Shown: positions 52,473 through 61,759, counted from the first letter of the stretch. The stretch: DNA of 64,000 nucleotides from Bacteroidota bacterium (GCA_026391795.1 JAPLDI010000020.1:32256-96255); one strand, 5' to 3'. Notes: generated by a model not told the origin, from the sequence alone. Numbers and translations are program-made.

Positions 52473-53615
52473 TTATTCGCCCTCCGTTTTAACCTGGACC
52501 ACCTCATACATCTCCTTGCCATCCTTTTGTGTAGGCTGGTAATAGGTTTCGCCGACCTGCACATACCTGACATCCCCGATCAAGACCTCTTTTCCGCCTT
52601 CAGGAAGGGTTTCCACCAGGGAGCCTGCAGTGGGAGGAACAACGGTGTAGCCTTTGTCGGTTTTTTCGTAATATGTGCCGCCGTAATAATAGTTGTTGGT
52701 GGTCTGGTTAATCACCACAGGCTGAGAAGCCGGGGGCAGCGTTGTAACTGTGGCGCCGTAGGGAGCCGGAACCACAGTATATCCGCCGTTGGAGGACACA
52801 TAGTAAACTCCCTGGTCGTAATAATACTTCTGGCTTTCAATGGTAACAATGATGGCAGTCATGGTCATGGCAGCAATAAAGAAGCCTACCGGGTGCCAGG
52901 CCGGTCCGTAATAGTAAGGATGATAGGGGTGATAATGATACGGATGATAGGCATAGTAGCTGTGCCCGCCATAGGCATAAGGAGGCCGGGGATAGGGTGC
53001 AGGATTGGTTCTGACTACCACAGTTGTGCTATGATTTACATTCACATTCTTGCTGTTGTTGACGTTCACATTTGTGTTGCTGCTTCCGGCATTCACTTTA
53101 CTGACACCGGTAGTAGTTTTTGTGCCGGTCGAGGCATTTGTTTTTGTACCGGCCGGGCTAACGGTTTTGGTGCCAGTAGAAACATTGGTTGCGCCACCCG
53201 TTGCTCCTCCGGTTTTGCTGACGCCGGAGCCGGTAGTGCTGCCGCCTGACTTGCTGACGCCGGAGTTGTTGGGACTGCCTCCTGCTGCTCCGCCTGATTT
53301 ACTTACACCGGAACCGGCAGGAGTGCCGCTGGCCGGGCTGACACCACCGGTATGGGTTGTGCCCGTTGTTGAGTGAGCGGGTTTGACTTCCTGGGCGGGT
53401 TTTGTCTTTACAGCATTCTGGTTGGAAGGTTGCGGACTCACGCTCTTGCCCTGCTGGTTCTGCTGTCCTGCCGGTTTTGATGCCGGGGCACCGGCCTTCT
53501 GTCCTGAGGGACGCTGTGTGCTCCTTTGTGCTTCAAGCGTTGTCGAAAAGAGGAACGCTGCAAGGATGAGGATCAGGGCTGTGCCTGCGTGAAAGAGATT
53601 GAATCTTGTTTTCAT
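52473..53615 (-). CDS. Secreted Ser/Gly/Thr-rich repetitive protein with DUF6515-like C-terminus
   Basis: The 380-residue protein has a signal peptide ending LEAQ. Residues ~30-210 are low complexity, including GVSK(S/T)GG repeats and an N-V-N-V-N run. A His/Tyr/Pro-rich stretch follows (YAYHPYHYHPYHPYYYG), then a hydrophobic segment (VGFFIAAMTMTAIIVTI). The end has two copies of a GVYYVSSNGGYTVVPAP(Y)GATV-like unit, which I associate with DUF6515. It may be a cell-envelope or matrix protein. Located 42 bp upstream of the TPR-HTH gene on the same strand. Confidence 0.65.
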   Translation of the reverse strand: MKTRFNLFHAGTALILILAAFLFSTTLEAQRSTQRPSGQKAGAPASKPAGQQNQQGKSVSPQPSNQNAVKTKPAQEVKPAHSTTGTTHTGGVSPASGTPAGSGVSKSGGAAGGSPNNSGVSKSGGSTTGSGVSKTGGATGGATNVSTGTKTVSPAGTKTNASTGTKTTTGVSKVNAGSSNTNVNVNNSKNVNVNHSTTVVVRTNPAPYPRPPYAYGGHSYYAYHPYHYHPYHPYYYGPAWHPVGFFIAAMTMTAIIVTIESQKYYYDQGVYYVSSNGGYTVVPAPYGATVTTLPPASQPVVINQTTNNYYYGGTYYEKTDKGYTVVPPTAGSLVETLPEGGKEVLIGDVRYVQVGETYYQPTQKDGKEMYEVVQVKTEGE

Positions 53616-53641
53616 AGATGAATAGTTAGGATCTGTTATTA

Positions 53642-53667
53642 TTTTGCGTCTTCGCTTCTTTGCAGTA
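53642..53667. repeat. Half of a GCAAAGACG-type hairpin element
   Basis: TTTTGCGTCTTCGCTTCTTTGCAGTA matches the right arm of the elements at 4582 and 11178. No left arm is near, so it is a decayed copy. Confidence 0.5.
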
Positions 53668-53848
53668 AAAAAAAGAGTTTATCAGCCACGGATTTGGTAT
53701 TCCTATCCCGAAAGAATTTATTGCAAGTAAATGTACAAATATTTTAGAAGGTTCATTATTCCCTGAATCTTGAAATAAATAAAATCATCTTATGACACCA
53801 TTATCTCAGGCAAAGAATTTTTTGTTTTTCGACATTGTCAAAAAGTTC

Positions 53849-53879
53849 TTGCAATAAGCTGTTCCGGGAAGTATATTTG
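53849..53879 (+). promoter_or_regulatory. Bacteroidota-type promoter (-33/-7) of the sulfatase 2 region
   Basis: TTG (53849-53851), 20 bp, TATATTTG (53872-53879), both matching consensus. It predicts a transcript starting near 53886, with a ~265-nt leader before the sulfatase ATG that contains a 48-codon frame. Confidence 0.65.
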
Positions 53880-53947
53880 CCGATTAACAAATAGCGGATT
53901 CAATTTTCCAAAACGTTATACATCACTCGAACTTACTGGTTGTCAGC

Positions 53948-54094
53948 ATGGAGTCCTGGATTAAAAAATATACGATAAAAGCAAGAAAGGAAAGCAAGTT
54001 TGAAGTGTCCGTATTTCGGAAGAACTTTTGTGTTTTTGTCAATAAAGAAGTCCTGGAAATTATTATTCTAAATAACTCGTACACGTTGAATTAG
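53948..54094 (+). CDS. Possible small protein (48 residues) in the sulfatase leader
   Basis: ATG 53948 opens a 48-codon frame ending TAG at 54092-54094. The start is MESWIKKYTIKARKESKFEV, basic, and the end hydrophobic (VLEIIILNNSYTLN). It lies about 60 nt after the predicted transcription start and 55 bp before the sulfatase ATG. There is no clear Shine-Dalgarno. It could be a real short gene, a regulatory leader frame, or chance. Confidence 0.3.
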   Translation: MESWIKKYTIKARKESKFEVSVFRKNFCVFVNKEVLEIIILNNSYTLN

Positions 54095-54135
54095 TAGAAT
54101 CCATGATGTGAATTATTGTTTCATAAAAAGTAATG

Positions 54136-54142
54136 AAAGGAG
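54136..54142 (+). promoter_or_regulatory. Shine-Dalgarno fixing the sulfatase 2 start
   Basis: AAAGGAG lies 7 nt before ATG 54150. This sets the start of the sulfatase at MRKKIS, not at ATG 54108. Confidence 0.8.
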
Positions 54143-54149
54143 ATTAAGA

Positions 54150-56588
54150 ATGAGAAAAAAAATCAGCAAACTGCTAAGTCGGGTTCTGGTATCCATTGTG
54201 TTTTTAATGGGAATGGGCCTTACACCAGCAGGCCTGGCGCAGGAATACACAAAACCTGAGCCACCCAAAAATTACAAAGGTGATATGAAACTCTATGTCA
54301 CCGAATCCACTCCCGACTGGACTCCGTACATACGAAAAAAAGCACCTGAGGGGGCGCCAAACATCCTGTTCATCTTATTTGATGATACCGGGATGGCTAC
54401 ATGGTCGCCATACGGTGGCAGGGTTAACATGCCGACATTGGACAAACTCGCTGCCGACGGATTGACCTACACGCAGTGGCACACAGTCGCACTTTGTTCT
54501 CCTACCCGTTCCTGCATCCTCACGGGCCGCAACCATAACCTAAACGGGATGGGTTCCATTACGGAAGGGGCCAATGGCTTTCCGGGATACAGCAGCCACA
54601 TACCGGAGGAAGCAGCAACAATGGCCGATGTATTAAGAGATAACGGATGGAGCACATTCTGGCTTGGGAAGGACCACAACGTACCGGAAACTGACCTGTC
54701 GTCGGGAGCCAATAAAATGCAATGGCCGCTTCAGCAGGGTTTCGATCGTTTCTATGGTTTTATAGGTGGTGAAACCAATCAATGGTATCCCGACCTTGTT
54801 CAGGACAATCATTACATAGAGCCGCCATACACACCTGAGCAGGGGTACCATTTATCCAAAGATCTGGCTGATCAGGCAATCAACATGATCAGTGACCAGA
54901 AACAGGCAAACCCTTCAAAGCCCTGGTTCATGTGGTACTGTCCGGGAGCCAACCATGCACCGCACCAGGCACCGCAGGAGTATATTGACAAATACAAGGG
55001 CAAGTTTGATGACGGGTACGATGCTTATCGTGCATGGGTGCTTCCACGTATGATTGCCAAAGGCGTTTTGCCAAAGGATACAAAACTGACGGATCTTAAT
55101 TTCATGCCAAAGGATCAGGCAAATCCGGGTGACTATGTTCGTCCGTGGAACACGTTAAATGCTGACGAGAAGAAATTATTTTCAAAGCTTTGCGAAGTAT
55201 TTGCAGGGTTCTCGGAATATACGGATGTGCAGATCGGACGTATCATTGATCACCTGAAAAAAACCGGCCAGTATGATAATACGATCATCTTGTATGCAGC
55301 TGACAATGGTGCATCAGGTGAAGGCAGTCCGAATGGTTCGGTGAATGAAAATAAGTTTTTTAACGGTTTCCCCGATGCATTGGCGGAGAATATGAAGTTG
55401 ATAGATAAGCTGGGCGGGCCCGATACCTACGAACACTATCCGACAGGATGGGCTGCAGCTTTTTCCACACCATTTAAAATGTTCAAGCGGTATTCAAATT
55501 ATTCAGGTGGTACAGCTGACCCGCTGATCATTTGCTGGCCTAAAGGAATCAAGGCCCGCGGAGAAATCCGCAACCAGTATTACCATGCCGTGGATATCGT
55601 TCCGACCATTCTCGAAATTTGCGGACTTCAGATGCCGGCAAGTTACAACGGAGTCCCGCAATGGCCGCTCTCAGGAGTTTCCATGCGCTATACATTTGAT
55701 GCAAAACCCGATGCACCCACACAGAAACACATTCAATACTATGCCATGCTCGGGACCCGCGCTATTTGGCAGGATGGCTGGAAGGCAGTCGCTGTTCATG
55801 CACCACTTACAGGAGTAGGAAACCTGGACAAGGATCAGTGGGAACTCTACCATGTGGACGCAGACCGTTCCGAATCCAAGGACCTTGCGAAAGAGAACCC
55901 TGAAAAACTGGAAGCATTGAAAAAACTCTGGTTCGACGAGGCGAATAAAAACTTTGTTTTGCCGATTGACGACCGCTCGGCACTTATTCAAGCCAACATT
56001 CCACGGCCCTCAGAAGAAGCAGAAACCGACAGCTATACGTATTATGCTCATGCCAGTGCAGTCCCTGAAGCTGTTGCCGTAAACATCAGGGGAAGGTCCT
56101 ACAAAATTGTAGCCAATATCGAAATTAAGGATGCCAATTGTTCGGGAGTTATTTTTGCCCACGGCTCTCGTTTTGGCGGGCACAGCTTGTTTATCAAAGG
56201 CCATAAGTTGTATTATGTCTATAATTTCCTTGGGATTAAACCGGAGCAACAGTTGATGTCTGCTGAGCTTAAGCCCGGCAAATACACGGTTGGGATGGAG
56301 TTTACAAGGGAGAAAGCCGGAGAGCACCAGGAATCGATCGGTACCATGAAGTTGTATGTAAACGACCAAATGGTTGCACAAGGACCCATGAGGGCACAGG
56401 TTGGCAAGTTTACACTTGTCGGGGATGGCCTTTGTGTTGGCTGGGATAGCGGAGATCCGGTAAGTGACCAGTATAAATCCCCTGGCACATTTACAGGAGG
56501 TATTATTGACTTTGTAACGGTGAGTACGGGGAAAATAGAGTATCTGGACCTGGAAAAAGAGGCAAAGAGAAAGTTATTGGAAGAGTAG
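54150..56588 (+). CDS. Secreted arylsulfatase-family enzyme
   Basis: The 812-residue protein has a signal peptide (RVLVSIVFLMGMGLTPAGLA) and, unlike 4659-7019, no lipobox. FDD (78-79) gives metal ligands. Cys116 in CSPTRSCILTG is the formylglycine site. VNIRGRSYKIVANIEI and HGSRFGGHSLFIKGHKLYYVYNFLG in the C-terminal domain parallel the other sulfatase, so the two share full-length architecture with clear divergence. Probably soluble in the periplasm. Start is fixed by a strong Shine-Dalgarno. Substrate unknown. No maturase gene in the window. Confidence 0.9.
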   Translation: MRKKISKLLSRVLVSIVFLMGMGLTPAGLAQEYTKPEPPKNYKGDMKLYVTESTPDWTPYIRKKAPEGAPNILFILFDDTGMATWSPYGGRVNMPTLDKLAADGLTYTQWHTVALCSPTRSCILTGRNHNLNGMGSITEGANGFPGYSSHIPEEAATMADVLRDNGWSTFWLGKDHNVPETDLSSGANKMQWPLQQGFDRFYGFIGGETNQWYPDLVQDNHYIEPPYTPEQGYHLSKDLADQAINMISDQKQANPSKPWFMWYCPGANHAPHQAPQEYIDKYKGKFDDGYDAYRAWVLPRMIAKGVLPKDTKLTDLNFMPKDQANPGDYVRPWNTLNADEKKLFSKLCEVFAGFSEYTDVQIGRIIDHLKKTGQYDNTIILYAADNGASGEGSPNGSVNENKFFNGFPDALAENMKLIDKLGGPDTYEHYPTGWAAAFSTPFKMFKRYSNYSGGTADPLIICWPKGIKARGEIRNQYYHAVDIVPTILEICGLQMPASYNGVPQWPLSGVSMRYTFDAKPDAPTQKHIQYYAMLGTRAIWQDGWKAVAVHAPLTGVGNLDKDQWELYHVDADRSESKDLAKENPEKLEALKKLWFDEANKNFVLPIDDRSALIQANIPRPSEEAETDSYTYYAHASAVPEAVAVNIRGRSYKIVANIEIKDANCSGVIFAHGSRFGGHSLFIKGHKLYYVYNFLGIKPEQQLMSAELKPGKYTVGMEFTREKAGEHQESIGTMKLYVNDQMVAQGPMRAQVGKFTLVGDGLCVGWDSGDPVSDQYKSPGTFTGGIIDFVTVSTGKIEYLDLEKEAKRKLLEE

Positions 56589-56650
56589 AATAATTATTTG
56601 GGATGACGACATCCCTGTTTGCCCTTCCCGGGCAGCATCCAGGTAGAAAT

Positions 56651-56675
56651 AACGGCCATCCATCGGATGGCCGTT
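56651..56675. terminator. Perfect 11-bp hairpin between convergent genes
   Basis: AACGGCCATCC-atc-GGATGGCCGTT, 62 bp past the sulfatase stop and before the carbonic anhydrase stop. The T tract is weak; a two-way transcript end is likely. Confidence 0.7.
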
Positions 56676-56807
56676 GTTTACTCTTGCCGGCAGAAGATGA
56701 TGTGCAAACTGATGCACCTGTTTTCATCCGCAAAAACACTCATTAATCAGCCCCGCAGAAGGTTGAGACGTTTAGGTAAATACCTCGCTGCTCTGTGGCG
56801 GGGAGAT

Positions 56808-57482
56808 TCATTCTTCAAGAAAGGAGACAGCTCCTGTTTCCAGGCTATAGTAGGCTCCTACAATCTTGATCTCACCGCTTTGAACGAGTTTTTTCAGCAC
56901 TGGCTCAGAGGTCTGCAATGCATGGACCATATTCTGCACATGAGCTTTGCAGGTGGCTTCGGCATCCTGTCCTTTCGTAGCATTGACCGCAGGCTGGATG
57001 GTAACAAGGAGAGATTTGATATGGCCATCTGCACCTGCAGTATCTCTCGCTGCTGCGATGGCGCCGCAACGCTGATGCCCTAGAACAACAACCAGTTTGA
57101 CATGAACGTGTTCAACAGCGTACTCGATGCCCCCGATGGTATGATCATCAATGACGTTTCCGGCTTCGCGGACAACAAAAAGATCTCCGAGCCCCTGGTC
57201 AAAGATGATCTCCGGCCCCGTTCGCGAATCTGCACACCCCAGGACAATGGCAAAAGGATGCTGGCTATTGGTGAGTTCGGACCGGCGGTCAGCATTTTGT
57301 CGCGGGTGAATGGATTTGCCGGAAACGAAACGGGCATTGCCTTCAACAAGCAGTTGTTTGGCCTGGGCAGGCTTTACCGTTCCCGCTTTCTGATCATCTC
57401 CCTTTGCCTGAATCCGGTCGCTGACCCCGACCATGAGGATCCCGGCAATAAGGATGCTAATGATATATTTTTGATTTTTCAT
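56808..57482 (-). CDS. Exported beta-class carbonic anhydrase
   Basis: The 224-residue protein has a signal peptide (ISILIAGILMVGVSDRIQA). Zinc ligands are C83 (LGCADSR, with D85 and R87 of the conserved dyad), H136 and C139 (LGHQRCGA). It should interconvert CO2 and bicarbonate in the periplasm. The frame extends to 57632, but ATG 57482 fits the signal peptide and the promoter at 57566-57596. Not in an operon with the cytochrome genes (a 175-bp gap with its own promoter). Confidence 0.9.
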   Translation of the reverse strand: MKNQKYIISILIAGILMVGVSDRIQAKGDDQKAGTVKPAQAKQLLVEGNARFVSGKSIHPRQNADRRSELTNSQHPFAIVLGCADSRTGPEIIFDQGLGDLFVVREAGNVIDDHTIGGIEYAVEHVHVKLVVVLGHQRCGAIAAARDTAGADGHIKSLLVTIQPAVNATKGQDAEATCKAHVQNMVHALQTSEPVLKKLVQSGEIKIVGAYYSLETGAVSFLEE

Positions 57483-57565
57483 GATATTTTCTTTGATTAA
57501 TAAATCTTCCGGATTCCGGAAAGAGAATTTCATCCCCGCCGAAAATAAGATCAGCGGGTGAAAAA

Positions 57566-57596
57566 CAAAGGTACCCACACTTACCAAGATTGTCAA
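57566..57596 (-). promoter_or_regulatory. Bacteroidota-type promoter (-33/-7) of the carbonic anhydrase gene
   Basis: On the minus strand TTG (57594-57596), 20 bp, TACCTTTG (57566-57573). Predicted start near 57559 and leader about 77 nt. Confidence 0.65.
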
Positions 57597-57657
57597 CAGG
57601 AGATTTTCCCTGGGAAGTTTACTTCTTCGCAACTGAAAAGGTTTGTAACCCGATTCG

Positions 57658-59964
57658 TTATTGTCTCATAAAATCAATGTACAATTGCTGTACCGGTTTT
57701 TCATTCGGATAACAGGTAACCATCTTTTCAATCCAGGGTGTGGCTTTCGCACGCTCCCCCTTCTTCATATAAAAAGTAAACAGGGCATAGAGAAGATCAT
57801 AATTGCAGGGATCCAGGCCCAGTCCTTTCAAAAGGGTTGCCTCGCATTTCGTGTCCTGGCCGGTCATCTGGTAGAGTAACCCGAGGTTATAAAATATTCT
57901 TTCATTGGTAGTGGACAGGGCGGAGGCTTTTTCAAGCAACGCGATCGCCTCTGCGTATTTTTTCTGTTCACCATATAGTAGCGCCAGGTAATAATATCCT
58001 TCTGTCTGTCGGGGATGATTGGCGACAAGATCGAGAAACAGCTTCTCCGCTTCTACTGTCTTTCCTTCCTGGTAACAGAGGATGGCAAGGTTTGTTTTTG
58101 CAGGATAGAACAGGTTGTCGATCGCAACAGCCTCACGGTAATTTTCTTCAGCCCCGGCAATCTCCCCGCTTTTTGAATAAAAATTTCCAAGGTTATATCG
58201 TCCTGTAGGGAAATCGGCAACATATTCAAGGGATCGTTTGTATTCTTCCAGTGCATCCCTGAAAAGGCGGTACTGGATCCCGCTGAACGCCTCTTTCCGG
58301 AAGGTTGAAAGCCGGTTGGCCGCCTCCATGCGTACCGACTTGACAGGGTCGTTCAGCAGCGGTGCCATGACCTTCAGGAGTCCTGCGGAATCGGTGCCTA
58401 TGAAATTTTCCACGGCTGTATAACGAAGCAACGGATCCGGATCATTCAGCGCCTTGCGAACCGACTCCTGTGCCCGGGCACTCGGGTACGACGACAGGTA
58501 TTCAATGGCCGTTGCCCGGATGATCTCGGGGTAGAGGTTGCTGGTGATGATCCTCAGCAGTCCGGAGTCTGCCCCGGGCTTTCCTGCCTGCGCATTGGCA
58601 AGCAGCGTGGCATAATGAACCTTCCTCTTCTCCCCGTACCACTTGTTTATGTATTGAACCGCCCATGAGTCGGTCTTGTCATCATGACAGTGCGTACAGG
58701 CATTCGGAGTGCCGAGCGAAACGGAGAGGTCGGGCCGGGGGATTCGCAGACTGTGGTCGTAGCGCCGGTCAATGCCCATGTAATACCTTCCCGGCATATG
58801 GCAATCGCGGCAGAGGGCTCCTGCACCCACTTCAACTGTCTTTCCCTCTTTGTTGACAAATGATTTCCCTGGATCCCCTTTCGATTTGTGCATGTGGTGG
58901 CTGAAGGTATCGTACTCATCGGCCCGGTGACACTGGGTGCAGAGGGCATTGCCCTCGAATTTCCGCTTCAGGCTGTGGGGATCATGACAGTCGCCGCAGC
59001 GTACATCCTTCATGTACATCTTGCTCTGGGTGAATGAGCCATACTCATAGTCTTCGTCCTTAAACTGCCCGTCGATGTTGTATGCCGGGCGGACAGGTAA
59101 CTGTGGAATTGCATAATTAAGGAATTCCGGGTGATTGTGGTCGTAAGGACCGGTCGAACTCCGGCGGGCATGGCACGGGGCACACGATTCCACGTACTGG
59201 CGCGAAGTGATGCTGCTGGTTTTTACCAGGAGGCCCGCATTGATGCCGACCGGTCTTGCCAGTTCCGGGAGCCTGGCCCATTCAATATGCGCCGAACCTG
59301 GTCCGTGGCACGCTTCACAATTCACATTGATGTCGTTGAAGGTGGTATGGTACGATTTTGTGGTAATGTCGAAATTTTTCTGCAGGTTTGTGGAGTGGCA
59401 TTCAGCGCACATGCTGTTCCAGTTCTGGGCCTGGTTGGTCCAGTAAAGCCAGTTGACAGGTTCCAGGTCTTCCGGTTTGTAAACCATGGCTGCCATCTGG
59501 AACCATTTCTTCTCAACGGTATTCCAGGCGATGGGCAGGCACTGGTAGCGGCCATTGCCGAAAGGGACCAGGTACTGCTGGAGCGGCCTGATGCCGAATG
59601 TATGGGAAACCTGCAGCTCCATCATCCTGCCGCCTGTGGCTTCGGTAAAAACGTAGAACTTCCCGTTGCGTTTATAAAATTTCGAAGTCTTGCCATTGAA
59701 GGTGAATGAAGTATTGTTAAAATCACCCAAAACTGAGGTATCCGAGGCGATGCTCATGGCATTGTCGTGATCAGAACCTTTCCACAGCCTGTACTCTTTC
59801 TGATGGCATTCGATGCAGGCCTTCCCGCCGGTGAATGAAGCTGCCGGCTGCTCAGATCCGCCCTGGTTGTGGTTGAGCAGCAGTGAAAGCGGGAAGCTGA
59901 GCACAATAACCACTGTGGCAACCAGTCCGGCCATCTTCCAGGATCTGTGGTTCGTGATCATCAT
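57658..59964 (-). CDS. Octaheme c-type cytochrome with HEAT and TPR repeats
   Basis: The 768-residue protein has one N-terminal membrane or signal helix (MAGLVATVVIVLSFPLSLLL). Eight CxxCH heme sites start at residues 50, 186, 216, 261, 323, 342, 385 and 423. After the last heme comes a HEAT-like region (about 470-560) and then five or so TPRs (about 570-760). It resembles cytochrome c554-type multiheme proteins fused to a TPR scaffold. Its start overlaps the Rieske stop by 4 bp (ATGA), and cytochrome b precedes both. It probably takes the place of cytochrome c1 in a quinol-oxidising complex. Acceptor unknown. Confidence 0.9.
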   Translation of the reverse strand: MMITNHRSWKMAGLVATVVIVLSFPLSLLLNHNQGGSEQPAASFTGGKACIECHQKEYRLWKGSDHDNAMSIASDTSVLGDFNNTSFTFNGKTSKFYKRNGKFYVFTEATGGRMMELQVSHTFGIRPLQQYLVPFGNGRYQCLPIAWNTVEKKWFQMAAMVYKPEDLEPVNWLYWTNQAQNWNSMCAECHSTNLQKNFDITTKSYHTTFNDINVNCEACHGPGSAHIEWARLPELARPVGINAGLLVKTSSITSRQYVESCAPCHARRSSTGPYDHNHPEFLNYAIPQLPVRPAYNIDGQFKDEDYEYGSFTQSKMYMKDVRCGDCHDPHSLKRKFEGNALCTQCHRADEYDTFSHHMHKSKGDPGKSFVNKEGKTVEVGAGALCRDCHMPGRYYMGIDRRYDHSLRIPRPDLSVSLGTPNACTHCHDDKTDSWAVQYINKWYGEKRKVHYATLLANAQAGKPGADSGLLRIITSNLYPEIIRATAIEYLSSYPSARAQESVRKALNDPDPLLRYTAVENFIGTDSAGLLKVMAPLLNDPVKSVRMEAANRLSTFRKEAFSGIQYRLFRDALEEYKRSLEYVADFPTGRYNLGNFYSKSGEIAGAEENYREAVAIDNLFYPAKTNLAILCYQEGKTVEAEKLFLDLVANHPRQTEGYYYLALLYGEQKKYAEAIALLEKASALSTTNERIFYNLGLLYQMTGQDTKCEATLLKGLGLDPCNYDLLYALFTFYMKKGERAKATPWIEKMVTCYPNEKPVQQLYIDFMRQ

Positions 59965-60491
59965 GCGTAGATTAATTGGTCTTTTCTGAATGTTTTCCGC
60001 TCCTTCAGGGTGGCGATATCCACCTTCACCAGCCCGTTTTCGATCATCACAGGGTAATAGTCCAGGGCCCGGGCGGCAGGAGGGTTCAGCACTTCACCGC
60101 TGATGTCGAAGGCCGAGGAGTGGCACGGGCAGATGAACCTTTTTTTATGCTCTTCCCATGATACCGAACAACCCAGGTGGGTGCATCGCAGCGACAGGGC
60201 AATAAAGCCGCCATCAAGCTGCCGAGCCAGGAAAAATCTCCCACCCATGAATGCGTTGACTGAACCCCGTGCGAAGGAATCCACAGGACCGGCTTCGAGC
60301 AATTGTTTCGGTGGTGCACCGTTTTTTTTCTTCCCTGAGAAAAAGTAGGCCGACACCATTCCGAGAACCTCAACCGCTGCAACCAGGCCAAGACCTTTCC
60401 ACGCCAGGCCGAAAAAATCACGACGGCTGACAACCCCCGAAGGGGAACCCCCGGGATGGCCCGGTTGCCTGGTTTGATCAGTTTTTTTCAT
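59961..60491 (-). CDS. Rieske 2Fe-2S protein of a cytochrome bc-type complex
   Basis: The 176-residue protein has an N-terminal SRRDFFG (22-28) before a hydrophobic helix, a twin-arginine-type signal anchor, as in many Rieske proteins. CTHLGC (103-108) and CPCHSS (121-126) hold the two Cys and two His ligands of the cluster. It should shuttle electrons from quinol to the octaheme cytochrome. It is 5 bp downstream of cytochrome b and overlaps the octaheme gene by 4 bp. Confidence 0.93.
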   Translation of the reverse strand: MKKTDQTRQPGHPGGSPSGVVSRRDFFGLAWKGLGLVAAVEVLGMVSAYFFSGKKKNGAPPKQLLEAGPVDSFARGSVNAFMGGRFFLARQLDGGFIALSLRCTHLGCSVSWEEHKKRFICPCHSSAFDISGEVLNPPAARALDYYPVMIENGLVKVDIATLKERKTFRKDQLIYA

Positions 60492-60496
60492 TCAAT

Positions 60497-61759
60497 TTAA
60501 ACCCTCCATGGCCATGTAAGTTCCATATCTTTTCCCCTGAAAAACACCCCGACCACTGTCAATACGATAAAAGCAATCATGATGAATACAAAGGCAGCCT
60601 GCACCAGTTCAGGTTTTGAAAGCTTGAGTGGTCCCAGGCAAAACCGGTAATAGGCTGTCATAAACAGGAGCAGGATCAGCAGCGGGATGATCCCGTTGCT
60701 GATAACGGCAGGCATCCCCGGCATCATAATCTCGAAATTAAAAACATATGCATTGAACAGGATGCCTGCCAGGGTGATGAATCCGGCAAACAACATGGTC
60801 GATTTTGATGATTTTTTCCCCAAATCAGAGTAAAACCACTGGCCAACAGGTTCTTCGTCATACTTTATAAAAGGGATCGCTGACAGGAAAACCAATACTG
60901 CCAACGGAATGACAAAAGCGGCGAAAAATGGGTGGAAGTGCATCAGCAACTCCTGTACCCCGCCAAAATACCAGGGCGCCTTGGTCGGGTTCATGCTGTA
61001 TGCCGGGTTTGCCTTCTCAAGCAGCGGCGCGTTGAAGACGGCTGCAAAGGTAAAGAGCACCGCCATGAGCAACAGCGATGCAATCAGCTCCCTGAAAACC
61101 AGGTTCGGAACAACGGGAACCATGTCTGGTTTTTCAGTTGATCCGGGGAGCAAAATCCCGCCTGCCTTGCGGACCCGCCAGAAATGATAGATCGCCAGGG
61201 TAATCAGCAGCAATGGTACCACGGCAGTGTGAAATGTAAAGAAGTTTTGGAGGGTACCTGCATCCAGTTCCCTGCCGCCGATGATGAATGTTCTGAGGCT
61301 CTTCCCTGCCCATGGCAGGTAGCCGATGATGTTCGTACTCACCGTAATCGCCCAGTAGGCCAGCTGGTCCCAGGGGAGCAGGTACCCGGTGAAATTTGCA
61401 GCCACGATCAGGATGAGCAGAATGAGCCCGAATAACCAGTTGATTGTCCGGATTCCCCGGTACGCCCCGGTAAAGAATACCCTGAGAAAATGCAGGAAAG
61501 CGATAAGCAGGAGGAATACCCCGCTCCAGTAATGGATGTTGCGGATAAACTGGCCGAACAGCACATGGTTTTTCAGCAACAAGATTGAATTGTATGCCTC
61601 AGCGGGGTTCGGCACATAATAAAACCGCAGCATGATCCCTGTGATAACCTGCATGAAGATCAGCAGTGCAGCCATCCCGCCGAGCCCGAAAGTTCTGCGG
61701 AGGCGAAGGGCTGCGGCACTGACCTTTGCCGGGTGAAGATGCAATAAGACACTACGCAT
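60497..61759 (-). CDS. Cytochrome b of a Rieske/cytochrome b complex (full-length, fused type)
   Basis: The 420-residue protein has about eight membrane helices. Heme-binding histidines lie in RNIHYWSGVFLLLIAFLHFLR and FFTFHTAVVPLLLITLAIYHF. The Qo-site segment is NPTKAPWYFGGVQELL, so the usual PEWY reads A-P-W-Y, with Pro in place of Glu. The N-terminal (b6-like) and C-terminal (subunit IV-like) parts are in one chain. First gene of the operon cytochrome b, Rieske, octaheme cytochrome. It would oxidise quinol, likely menaquinol. A -7 element lies at 61801-61808. Confidence 0.93.
   Translation of the reverse strand: MRSVLLHLHPAKVSAAALRLRRTFGLGGMAALLIFMQVITGIMLRFYYVPNPAEAYNSILLLKNHVLFGQFIRNIHYWSGVFLLLIAFLHFLRVFFTGAYRGIRTINWLFGLILLILIVAANFTGYLLPWDQLAYWAITVSTNIIGYLPWAGKSLRTFIIGGRELDAGTLQNFFTFHTAVVPLLLITLAIYHFWRVRKAGGILLPGSTEKPDMVPVVPNLVFRELIASLLLMAVLFTFAAVFNAPLLEKANPAYSMNPTKAPWYFGGVQELLMHFHPFFAAFVIPLAVLVFLSAIPFIKYDEEPVGQWFYSDLGKKSSKSTMLFAGFITLAGILFNAYVFNFEIMMPGMPAVISNGIIPLLILLLFMTAYYRFCLGPLKLSKPELVQAAFVFIMIAFIVLTVVGVFFRGKDMELTWPWRV

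Larger units (their letters stand above)
53616..53947. other. Intergenic region with promoter and half hairpin element
   Basis: About 332 bp. It holds half of a GCAAAGACG-type element (53642-53667) and a well-spaced promoter (53849-53879) leading to the small frame at 53948 and the sulfatase at 54150. Nothing else seen. Confidence 0.6.

Noticed and set aside
52527..53249. Plus-strand open frames of 240 and 108 codons opposite the repetitive secreted protein
   Set aside because: They arise from the low-complexity Ser/Gly/Thr-rich coding sequence; no independent features.
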